From Ulva prolifera (taxonomy: Eukaryota > Chlorophyta > Ulvophyceae > Ulvales > Ulvaceae), in NCBI GenBank assembly GCA_023078555.1, contig CM041199.1, positions 5,523,315 through 5,587,314 on the forward strand: a stretch of DNA of 64,000 nt, written 5' to 3'. Made by a program: the position numbers and the translations under genes. Each line of letters begins with the position of its first letter. Position 1 is the first letter of the stretch. The notes beneath the pieces are model-generated. The model saw only the letters and a list, made by a program, of their open reading frames with translations, was not told the DNA's origin and ran no database searches. Of this stretch, positions 46,707-57,900 are shown one piece after another.

Positions 46707-47313
46707 GAGAATCGCCGCTAGCTCGCGAAGCATGGCAGAGGTCGCAGCAAACTCTGCCCACGGACATGTAGCCATGGATCCCTTCGACCTGAGCAGTTAC
46801 CGGAATTGACGATGTTGGCCTTGTGCTTGTGTTAGTGTGGACAGGACCCACTCTAAGACAAGGCATGTATGCAACGTCAAAGGTTGAATTTTCAGCTGGT
46901 GGAGGCAAACCATCAACCGTAGATCTGCATAGTGCCGTTGGCAGATATGTGGGGTACCAGCCTTTGCACTGGCGGTTGCTGGTGTTGTCTGTGTCGAGTC
47001 ATGGTTGTACCCGAAACCAGCGCCGAGCACACGTTGACAAGGCCATCTATAGCTGTCGAGTATGACCAACTTTGTTACTCCACGCTCGATCTCATATGAT
47101 ACCGCACACGAGTTTTGACACTAAAATGTAGAGAGTGCGGTGCTTGACATATCGCGAGAATTGCTGGCCGACAAATTGGTGCTGCTCACGGCAAGCAGAA
47201 ACAGGAAGTCTATGCTTGCCACAATGATACCAACTTGATTGCGATAACTGGTACAAACTCGTAGTTATTCATTGCACAGGCACCGCGCTGACTGCTATCT
47301 CCTACTCAAAATC
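46707..47313. other. Intergenic region between ERD2 and the RAD7-like gene
   Basis: About 600 bases between two same-strand genes; the ERD2 3' UTR and the next promoter should be here. Nothing else was recognised. Confidence 0.5.
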
Positions 47314-50300
47314 ATGGCTCCGAAGCGAAAGCGTGCTAATACCAGAAACGCCGACAAGACAGAGCAGAATACTCCAGAGGTCGGGGAGACCGCTGCAGAT
47401 CTACCACAGGCAGATGCGAGCGTTCAAGATGCGGATGGCGGAGATTCAATTCCGGCAGCACTGCAGGGTCGTACGTCACGCATGGAACAAATGGCGGAGA
47501 TCGCGCAAAGGTGATGCCCAAATTGGTCTTTCAATTGACATTCCTGCTGTGCTCGGTGTGCCTGGTGCATGGTGCCATGATCGCGGGGGCCAAGTGGGTC
47601 CTGCTTCGACACGATCGATGTCGCTGCAGGAGAGCAGCTCACTTCGCTACGTTCCAAGCCGAAGGCTCTGATGATGAGAACGTTGACAATGTTCATGTCG
47701 GAGGTGATGAGGTGTGTTGCCCGTTCACGGTAGCAATTCCTCAATGTATTTATGTCCTCCTGCTCACAATGTGCGCGCGATTGACCTGACTTTACGCTCG
47801 GCGGTCACCACCTGAGGAATGGCATTACTGTAGGCTAATCAATTAGGACCGTGGTCAAGTGCTCGGCAACTTGTCGAGCAGCGCGCAGCAGCAGCTGAGG
47901 CGCGGCGAGGTCGACTGCTGGCCGAAACAGAAGATGCGGGCGGTATGAAGCATCTCGTATCGTGAATAAGATGGACCAAATTTATTGCCTCCCGGACTGT
48001 TGCCCAGCATCTTGGAGATTTCAGGGGGCTGCTGAATTATTGCACAGGGCGAGCACTCGTCACTGTTGGATGTCGCTGCCAGTCGCACGCCGAAGTGTTG
48101 AGGCTCATATGCAACTTTGCTTTCTGAGTTTGTAGGCTTGCCGCGAACGTTTGACGTGGGAATTTTGAAACGTCCAACGTGCGTCTGCATGTCATCGTGC
48201 TGCGTGCGGTGCAGATGGTCAAGTGGAGTGGACGCCTTCCAGGCCTGGATGGCAGACCGCACAACGGGCTCGCAAGAGAACAGTGCCTTCCCTCTCTCGG
48301 CTGTGTGTGCTGACTGTGGCAGACTGCATCGACTACGTGGAGAGCTTGTATGGCCTGCCCCAGGTCTACCTGGTGCGCTGCTCGCCCGTGTGCGGTGACC
48401 CGGTCACTCGCCCTGCGGTGCATTCGCAAGCTGTGAAAGTTCAGGCTTCCGTTTGAATGTCACGGCCACGCACTCGAATCATGCAGACACACACGTACAG
48501 GCACCCCAGTGACATTGGTCAGTGTGTCTGCAGAATCAGCTGGCCGAGTGTGTCTCCAACCGACGGAAGCTCTCGCCCGATGCATGGCGGCTCTTCACGA
48601 ACGATGCCCCCTCAGAGGTCATAATTCCAAACTGCACACAAGTGGATGAGGCGGCGATGGTGGACGGCCTGGCAGCATGCTGCACCTTCAGGTGCGCCTC
48701 CGGCAGCTGCCTGTGCCTTGCCTATGCCTTGCCTGCCCCCAGTGAAGCCAATGCATGAGCGGACACACTGTTGTCGTCTCGCGAGGACCACCGCCTTCAT
48801 CTCTATCTCCTAGTGATGATGCATCTAATGCGACGCCGCACAGGCATGGGGATGTGGGATCATGTGGCAACGCCTGATCAATCACTTCTGTTCTTCACAT
48901 TCGCGAGGGCTGTCATCTGGAAAATCGTTTGCCGCCGCCCAGGCCCGTTGAGAAGGCTGTTCTACTCCACTTGCCAGGGCTTGTGTGTGTTTGCTTAGCA
49001 TTGGGCCATCTCTGTGATTCCCGGCTGCTGTTTGTGTGTGTGCATTGGCGCGGCATGCATCACAAGTCGCATCTTCAAGCTTGTGCTGTGTACATCCATC
49101 CGCCGGGTCTTGCCGCATCTGAACTTTACTCGTATTCAAGTCCACCGCGGGCTGTTGCACCATGCTCCGATCCCGTGCAGCTCCAACACTGCATCACGCG
49201 CTGCAGGCTGGAGCGCGTCGATCTCGGCTTCTGTGGCCGTGGCTTTGGCGACGCCGCCGCGGCCGCGCTCGCGCAGCGCGCCCCGCTGCCGGGGCTGCGC
49301 ACGCTGCGGCTGTCGGGCGCGTACCGCCTCGGCCCTGACGCATTGGTGCAGGCCGCCGCGGCCGCGCCTAACCTCGAGCACCTGGCAGTTCCCGCCTGCG
49401 TCTGCCTTCAGGCACGCCCCCCCCCCCCCCCCCTTCTCTGGCAAGGGCTCCCGGCACTATGTCTGCTCACGCATTCTGGCCATGGCGACCTCATCGGCTG
49501 AGGAATTCAAAGGCGACGATCGAGGCAATGTACCCTCGATACCTGATACTGAGCCGCAGAGGGTGCTGCATCTGTCTGGGACTGATGGACTGCCACAAGC
49601 CCTGTGAGCTTGCACAATTCACATTGCGCCGTCAGCACTGTGGGGCATCATGCTGCGCTACACGTACGCCCCGTCATAAACTGTGACGAAGGATGTTGTC
49701 CGGGGTGGCGCCCGAGTCGTGGCACCGGCCACAACAGCTCCACGCATTCGTTTGTCAGTAGTACCGGGCCCTTGTCTACGACTCACGCTTGCGTTGTATG
49801 TATGCACAGCTCCGCTCTGCCATGCCTGAACGGGCCGCGGTGACCCCTGCAGCTGCACCATCGGTCGCGCGCACTCATTCTTCAAATACAATACAATATT
49901 TGTTTCTTGTTTTTTCCCTTTCTCGCCCACGCGCGAGTGGCGTCGAGTTTGAAGGACTGGGGGTCTGTCGTCAGATCACAGGCTGTGTTGTGTGTGCAGG
50001 GCGCCGTTCTGCCGCGGCTGGCGGCCGTTCTGCCGCAGCTGCGCCACCTAGACCTCAGCGAGTGCCGCGGCCTCGACGGCGTCGCCCTCGCCGACGGCCT
50101 GCGAGCCATGGGCAGCCTCAACGCACTCTTCCTCGGTGCGATCCCCCCCTCCCCCTCCCCTGCCCCTGCCCCCATGGTGCTGTGGCCGGCGCCGCTACGT
50201 GAAGCGCTGGTGGCTAGCGCTCCAGGCCCCCTGGGATGTGCCGCAGTGCATCCGATGGGCTCGCAACTGGCCGGTGTCAACAGCCACAGGCACAGTGTTT

Positions 50301-51272
50301 GTCTGTGCCGACCCCTGATACCACAGCCGCAATTGAACTCACCCGAACCTCATTCGCCGGAGCAGATTGTCAGCAGCAGTTTTCATCTGGATGCCTCACG
50401 ACGAGCTGCGAACACCTGCACGCTTGTGGCCACGCCGCATGTGCACACAGCCGTCCTTGAGGTCCTCAAGGAGGCAGCGGGCCACAGCTGTGCATACCCA
50501 GCCTTGTGTCAGGCGGCGTACTCAGCGTCAGCGCCACTGTATCACATTGTGTCTGCATCCTCACCACACCCACACCACCTAACGGTCCACATGGGTGCGT
50601 GCTTCTCGCACAAGCCTGCAAGGCCTGCGGCGCCTGCCGCCTCCGACGCCTCCGGCATATACATAAAAGTGTGTTTGCAATGTAGACGAAGTCGAGACGG
50701 TGGACGACTCCGTCCTTGAGGCCGCGGCCTCCCCCCGCCTCCAGCGCCTGCACATCCGCCGCTGCCGCGCGATCACCGACCGCGGCGTCGCCGCCGTCGC
50801 CACCGCTGCCGGCGCTGCCCTCGCCGACCTGTCCCTCGCAGAAACCCCCGCCACCGCCGCCGCCCTCGACGTCCTCGCGGCCCGCTGCCCCGGCCTCACC
50901 ACCCTGCACCTGCGGCAGTGCACCCGCGTCAAGGACGAGGCGCCCCTGATCGCGATCGCGCAGCACGGCGCGCTCCGCCGCCTCGACGTCAGCCTCGTGC
51001 CGGCGGCCGGCGGCGCGCTGCTGCTTGAGCTCGCAGCCTCGTGCGCGCGCACGCTGGAGTCCCTCGATATGTCGTTCTGCCGCGGCGTGGCGCCGAACGC
51101 GCTCGGCCACATGCTGGACGCGTGCATGGGGCTGCGGGAGGTGCGGGTGTTTGGGTGCTCGCAGCTGACGCGGGCGGCGCTGCGTGGCCACTGCAATGTG
51201 GAGGTGGAGGTGCGGGGGGAGCCGACGCTGGAGGGAGGCGCGCGGCCGCAGGCTGTGCCTGCGACGGCGTGA
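47314..51272 (+). CDS. RAD7: RAD7-like leucine-rich-repeat DNA-repair protein
   Basis: Homologue of the Rad7-like LRR proteins of plants and fungi; yeast Rad7 acts with Rad16 in global-genome nucleotide excision repair and in a cullin ubiquitin ligase. Eight exons: 47314-47510, 47630-47703, 47847-47942, 48284-48372, 48534-48691, 49207-49411, 50000-50135 and 50686-51272 (TGA). They total 1,542 nt, giving 513 residues. The N-terminus is basic and acidic (MAPKRKRANTRNADK) with a conserved EIAQRRAAHFATF motif. Then come a VPSLSRLCVLTVADC segment, RRKLSPDAWRLF and about ten LRRs with the [L/V]xxLDLSxC pattern, ending LREVRVFGCSQLTRAALRGH. The intron after 49411 starts with GC instead of GT. Exons 1-5 have moderate GC and exons 6-8 very high GC. 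Confidence 0.85.
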
Positions 51273-52228
51273 TGGCCACGGGCAGGCTGTATTGCTGTGG
51301 CCGCGGGCCGGCTGCCGGATGGGAAGATAGTGCATCTTCTTGCTTGGCGGTTGGGTCGTTGCATGGCACAGCACCAAAGCGGGCTACAGTGCAGTGCAGC
51401 TAACAGCATCCAATTCAAGGGGGAGGCCGCATGGTGAGAACGGGCCGGTTCATGCGTCCCGATTTGTGGAGTGCCCTGGCGTGACGCGAGACCCCGGCCT
51501 GTGCAGGGTCGCTGCCAGGAAGGTGCTCTGGGTATTAGCGGCAGGACTGTGAGGTATCCCCGGGCGGTGGATGTTTGTTGCACGCAGGCCTCGTTCGCAA
51601 GCAGCTGTGCGAGGGGGTTGTTCGGCCCTCTGTGGGGCCGACGTCCAATCGCTTGCAAGATGAATGTTATGGATCTTGATAAATTTGCGCTGGTGGGATT
51701 GCCAGCGATGTGAGGGGCTTGGTGCCGGGGTGCGCGACTGCGCTGTTATCGTGTAATGATTCTGCTGTAACGTTCAGGTATTTCAGCCTTTTGCGTTGGC
51801 AAGTGTAGAGTACCTGGTCTAGTCATGCGGAGTAACCTGCTAAACCTCTACAGATACGCGGACAGACTGCCCCATGCGGGGTGTCCAAATCCGCGCTAAT
51901 AACAACCACCACATGGGATGGAAACAAAGTCCCTGTATCATGTAATTGGAGGCATGAGGCATAGCTGGGGTCAGCGGTGGACGTGTGTTCGGCGGTGGTT
52001 AAGTGGCTGCAGTGCCCTACAGGATGGCACACCCGCGGTGCATACGCAGATTGCAACACGCCAGTGGTGTCCGTCCCCAGTGGCGTGGTGACGTCCTCAA
52101 CGGCAGTGGAGGAGAAATTGCAATTGGCAGCTGTTCTGGTGAAGCACGAGCGAGTGAAGCCACCATGTTCATAACCTAACAATGACATGTGATGGCCACA
52201 GTGGGTGTGAGGAAGAAACACACATGCA
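51273..52228. other. Intergenic region between the RAD7-like gene and tRNA-Ser
   Basis: No gene recognised. It contains the likely 3' UTR of the RAD7-like gene. Confidence 0.45.
51753..51771 (+). terminator. Two TGTAA motifs, candidate poly(A) signals of the RAD7-like gene
   Basis: TGTAA occurs at 51753-51757 and again at 51767-51771, about 490 bases after the stop codon. The pairing is suggestive, but the distance is long. Confidence 0.25.
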
Positions 52229-52311
52229 GATGATGTGCCCGAGTGGTCTAAGGGGTGGGCTTGCTAGCCTCATGGGTTCTACCCGTGTGAGTTCGAATCT
52301 CATCGTCATCG
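52229..52311 (+). tRNA. tRNA-Ser (anticodon GCU)
   Basis: Class II tRNA. The acceptor stem GATGATG/CGTCATC has a discriminator G at 52311. D arm CCC/GGG, anticodon GCT at 52263-52265 preceded by T33 and followed by A37, a long variable arm (GGGT-TCT-ACCC) and T arm GTGAG-TTCGAAT-CTCAT complete the fold. The A box (TGCCCGAGTGG region) and B box GTTCGAATC (52291-52299) are intact internal Pol III promoters. A TTTT terminator follows at 52317. No intron. The anticodon stem has one apparent C-C mismatch at 31:39, next to the loop. Serine identity is supported by the long variable arm and the G discriminator. Confidence 0.93.
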
Positions 52312-52316
52312 CTCTA

Positions 52317-52320
52317 TTTT
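52317..52320 (+). terminator. Pol III terminator of tRNA-Ser
   Basis: Run of four T residues five bases after the discriminator base, the usual RNA polymerase III stop. Confidence 0.7.
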
Positions 52321-54917
52321 ATCATGTTGGGCAGAAAATTCGGGTGTGCCCGTGTGTTGTGTCCGGCTGGGTAGGCTAGCAATGCAATACCTGTGGCAGT
52401 TGACAACATTAAGCGGCGTGATACGACACAAATGCATCTAAGTAAGTGGAATGTAGCAGAGGCAGAGCGTAGGCCAGCATGCGCTGGGTAGGTGGGCTCT
52501 ACTGCTTTTGAATGGCGTTCCTGGCGTTCCATAGTGAGCATGAACGACCACGATGTACCGGAGTCGTCTTAGCTGCTGATGTGGACGCAGATCCCGCCAA
52601 TAGTCCTTGTAGCGCAGGTTGTGGGTCCGATTGAGTACCTGCGCCAACCTGAGGCTATTGCCACTGTGACCAGCGTGGCAAGCTAGGTTGTGCACACGCT
52701 TCGGGCTGCTCACACCACTGATCCACGCGTCGATTCATCCGGCAACGTTCTTTCTTTCATTCGATCATGTGCTGTTGAATGCTTTATTGCTGCACATGTG
52801 GCTGTACAGCCCTGCTACCGTTGCCGAATGTCCGGTGTTGAGATTCAATCAACGTGCCCCTCGGAACGCACTGGATCACAGACATGCTGGACCGCCCGGC
52901 GCCAGAGTCGGCCAGCGAATATTCGTTTTGTAACCCGCACATCGTGGGATAGCTGATGCATGTCAGGGCATCGCAAGTTTTAGCGGGGTGCCAGTTGCTG
53001 TCCTGTTTGTACGCAACCGGCCAACCCGAGCTTGCGATCCAGAACAAATTAGAACAGCACCTACAAAAGCGCAGCAATGAAGCGATTTGAACATGTAAAC
53101 CATCTGATCTGCGGCACTTTCCGTATCAGAACAGAGGCTTGTGTTTCGTGCGTAGCTGGCGCGAAGGTAGGCAGGCCGGCTGCAGCTGCCAGAGACGCGT
53201 GCAGGCGGCTTGACATGCAAGGAACAGCCTGTACTTATTGCATGCACTTCAACCAAACCCTTATACCACTGAATATGATGGGATGCTGCACATCGTATCA
53301 TCTCAGCTGTCTCGACACACTTGGTGTGCATGCTTCCATGTGTGAATCTGCAAGGCCCTTGCGTTGCGATGACTACTGTTACATGTTGCAATCAGATCTT
53401 GTCTAAGGAGTGCATGATGTGAGCATGCCCACGCAGACAGTATCAGCGTGCTGACGGTGCCAAGGGGCACTGCAATCATCGTAAGATCCATCAGAAAACA
53501 TACATCATTGGAGCCGGCAGGAATCCACATGCGTCAAGATTAATCCGTCATCAATCATTCATTGGGAACTAGAGCAGTTGATCGCTTCAGCGTACGTGGA
53601 GCAGGTCCAAGTGGAACACTGACTTCACAGGACTTTGCTCCAAGTTCATATGAACGTTCATATGCATGCTGTGATCATACGCCAATTTGGGATCTAAGCA
53701 CTGTAATCATCAGCCCTGACATGGCTGCAGCGGCGGGCCTGCAGCGGCGGGGCACCACGGCTGAGCTCCTTGGCAGCAGCCTTCCCCGGTGGCAGGGCAA
53801 CCATGTTGGCTGCAAACATCACGTCTGCCACATATCACCCGGGGCATGTCATGAGTGCCTCTGGAAGCCAGCCTTACTGCCGCTGATGTGGTTTGGAGTG
53901 CCATGTGCTGAGGCCAGGAGGCAGTAGCTGAAGTCTTGCAGGCCTTCAGAACTGCTTCACAGTGCACTCGGCCACCTCGCCCCTGCTTCCGATGGCCCCT
54001 GGTGCCTGCAGTGTTCCGCTAGCTTCCACTTGGGCTGGCCACCAGGCTAGTTGAAGCGGACCATCCCATGCATCTGTGCTATTGCTTCTGCAGCATGCCC
54101 TCCCAGATGCGCTGCCCGACTGCCTGTGCATGGTCAGTCGAGTCTCCCTGGCGCTCACCCAGGTGCTGGCTTGCACTCTAAACGAGAGAACTGCACCCAC
54201 CTTCATGTGCATGTTCTCCCTCGCGGCATGGTATCGCAATGATAATGTTCTGCCTCATGGGGACATGAAATCTCACGCTCCTGACGCGGTCTTTGGCTTG
54301 CTGCTGATGCTGGCAATGCCTCGAATCGTGGATTACATTATATCAATTTGGAACATCACAGAGCAATATGATAGAGCACAAGGCAGTGCAGACATCAGAA
54401 TTGATTCGAGTGTCAATAAGTGATGTAAGCTCCTGCTAGGCACAATGGTGAACGCTGACGCTCGTGCTTGTAGCCACTCAATAATGCATGTTGCACGCAC
54501 AGGACGGCTCGGTACCTGCCTGTAGGATAGTTGGTTAGTACTGCCTGATTGCACACGTCACATGGCGATGCGCCACTGCAAGGCTGAATGCCACATCACG
54601 ATCCAAAACACGAAGTCCTGGCATCCCATCACAATTCTGCCACACCGGCCGCTCCACACCGGCCAGTGCAGCACACGTACAAGGTCAACTCAACAACATG
54701 CCAGTCACATGCAAGGTCAACGGTCCTTGTCATTTCAACGCGCTGGGTCACAATCAGAAGCACTATTCACGAGCATCACGGTGAACGTCGCGATTGCACA
54801 ATGCCTTCCCCAGTTCTCCGCAGGCTGTTGGTACTGCAAGACCCAAAAATTCTCCTCAGCCTGTTCTGCCCAGCACTTCAATCGTGCCACATGACGTACC
54901 CCGCGGCGTCCAAGCCA
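52321..54917. other. Region without a recognised gene
   Basis: About 2.6 kb of moderate GC. The frame ending at 54423 (plus) has hydrophobic stretches such as FGLLLMLAMPRIVDYIISIW and could be an exon of a membrane protein. It has no supported start, acceptor or family, so I do not call it as a gene. Confidence 0.4.
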
Positions 54918-57900
54918 TCACCCATGCTCATCATCTGCAAACACAAGCCGCTCATCACGTGTGTCCCCAGCCCCCACCGGCCGCACCTGCGTCCGCTTCG
55001 ATACACGCCACACCCGCAACTTCTGCTGCGTCGCCGCCACAGCTCCAACGCTAGCCCCGTCCGCACGTCCCACATGCTCCCCACCGCCCACACCACTGTC
55101 GTCGTCCTCGCCTTCCAGCCCATCCACAACCGCCGCAGCGCCCCCCGCCGCGGCGCCTCCAGCCGAGCTTCTAGCTCTGCCACACCCCTGCCCACCTGCT
55201 GAGCTGCTGCCACGTGAGATGTACGGCAACGTGGCACGGCGGCGGCCGCCGCTAGGCCGCCTTGGGTCAGGTGGCGCGGCCTGCACCAGCAGCTGCAGCC
55301 GCCGCCGCATCGTCCACACCATCGCCGCCATGGCCACCACCGTCACTCCAGCGACGACCGCTGTCCACCACAGCGACGCCCACGACCAATCCGATGCGTC
55401 GCCGCCTCCACCCGCCGCCACCTCATCGGGGGTGCCTGCCTGGGGCGGCCCGGAGTCTGCGTCACCCGGCGCCGCCGTCCGCGACGACGCCTCGAAAACC
55501 ACCGAGCACAGCACCAACATCCCACCGTCCAGGCCCTTCACCTCCTGCTCCTCATACCCCAGCGCCGCATCGCACGTCCCGCAGTCAATTCCAACGTACC
55601 CGCGCGCGCAAGCGCACGCGCCGCTGCGGGGGTCGCACGCGCCGTTGCCGCCACACGGCTCCGCCGCACCGACGCGAGCCGGCGTCCCGCAGAGCAGCGG
55701 CGCCGGGCAGTCTCCGTCCGAGGTGCCGGGGGTCTCGCCGAGCTCGCAAGCGCCGTTGCCGGGCACGCCCTGCGCCAACACGGCTGGGAGCGGCGACGCC
55801 GCCGTCAGCGCCCCCTCAGCCGCCGCGTCTGCGCTCGCACCCACAAACGCGGCAGCGAGCTGATCAGCCGCATACACCACGCTGCCCCCCTCTCCTCCGT
55901 CCACCATGATGCGGTACTCCACAGCCACTTGTGATGCCTGCTGAGCGTCCAGGAGGTGCCTGTGTTGCCGCGCGCTCGCGTCCGCAATTGCGGAGGGCAT
56001 GGCATGTCCAAGTGAAGGCAGTAGTCCCGCTTGAGCGGGGAGTGGATCGTCTGCTTGCACCTCAAGCACAAGGTTCACGCTGCGCATGCTGTGGGGTGTG
56101 CTGGGTCCCCACGCGTTTGCCAGACGGCGGCGGCGGCCGCCCGCCCCAGCGTCCGAGCTCGTGACTACCACACCCGGCAGCCGCGCCTGTAGGATCTCTG
56201 TGAACCGTGCGGGGCGGCCGTCGGGCGCGAGCGCGAGGGAGCCGCGGATGCGGCGCTCGCAGGATGAGCCGTCGCCGCCGCAGACGCCGCACTCGTCCAC
56301 CAGCGCCGCGTTGCGGCAGCACCGGCGGGCCTTCGTCAGGAAGCCGGAGGCGTCGGCGGCGACGCAGCAGTCTCCCGCCGCGTCGAGGCCGAGAGCGCGG
56401 CCGGCGGCCGCGGCGGGGTCAGCCGCGGCACAGCGGCCGCAGGCATCGAGGTGGCGGTCTGGGCAGCAGGCGGGGGCATCTCGGGGGAAGGCCGCGACGG
56501 TGCCTGACACGCAGCAGGCGCCGCCCGGCAGGAGAACACCTATAGACACACAGTGCATGCATACGGGTGAGTGGCATGCATTTGTTCGTGGCGGCGTCGA
56601 CCGAAGGTTGAAAAAGTACACGGGACTGGGGCGAGATATCTGTAAGCTCGATCCCGATTATTCTGCAGCCTGGATGGTGACAAGGGCACAGCCGACACAG
56701 AGAATGTGGCTGGGAGTGCAAGAGCCAAAAGCCGCAAGCCGTGTAGTACTGTGTGTGGCAAGGACCAACTCCTGGAGCGTTGCGCTTTACAGTATTGTCC
56801 ACATTCTAGCAATCTGATGTTGTATTCCTGTGTCAAGATCTGTTTCATAATTATAGAAGATGAGAGAAAAGCGCCCCACAGCCGTTGCAGCAACCCTGTC
56901 CCCATAAAAGGAACAAAGCACGTGCAACATTGCGGGAATCGGCTTGCACGATCCTGCGCTGCTGCCAGGGCCACACACACCTGAGCACGCCGCGCCGTCG
57001 GCATCGAGGAGCCCCTGCGCGCTGCGGATGTGGCACCGGGCGCCTCGCCAGCCGCGCCGGCACTCGCACACCGGCGCGCCGTCGCTGTTGGCTGAGCACC
57101 GCAGCAACCCGGACGCCGAGTCCACGACGGTGGCGCCGGCGCTGCAGATGGAGCCGTGCATCGGCGAGCCGGGGGCGTTGCACGGCTTGCATGGCTCGAC
57201 GGCGCAGAGGCGCTCCGCGGACGGGGCCGCGCTGTACAGGGTGCACGACGGGCTGGCGGCGGCGCAGGGGGCAGTGTTGCGGCGCTGTACCTTGGTGAGG
57301 GCGTCGCCGGGGCAGTCGAGGCCGCAGGTGCAGTTCGCGTCGCAGCCACCCCACGGCCCGACGGTGAAGCGCTGTCCTCTGCGAGGGAACGAACGAGTCA
57401 AGAGGGAGTAGGAACGTTGTGGGGTTGGTCATCCTGTGGCAATCCGGTGCCATTACCAACGACCAGGGCAGGGTGCGGGAGTCCTGTGGGGGGGGGCGGC
57501 ACGCACATGTTGCAGATCGTGGTGCAGGGGCGCTCGGTGGCGGGCTCGCCGGTGCAGCCGCTGCTAGCCGCAGAGCGCGCGCCATCTGACGCGACGGCCA
57601 CGCAGTCCGCTGTGCGCCGCTGCACACCCTCTGCAACACACTCCCCCACCGCCGCAGTCCCCGCCGCTGACAGGCACTCGCCGCAATCTAGCGGCCCACT
57701 GCCCCGCGAGTCCTGGCACGTCGACCATGGGCCATACAGATACCTTGGCTCTTCGGCGCACGCCGGCAGCCCGTCTCCGCCAGTGTTGCAGGCTTCGACA
57801 AACGTGGTGGACGCAAGCAGCGTCGCGGCGATGCTGCGTGCCGGCAGGCTCGCGTTGCGTGCAGCAACGATGCACGCGGGCGACCAGTGCGCCGGATCAA

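Noticed and set aside
54090-54423. Hydrophobic frame before the Pro-rich glycoprotein gene
   Set aside because: Could be an exon of a membrane protein, but start, splice sites and family are all unsupported.
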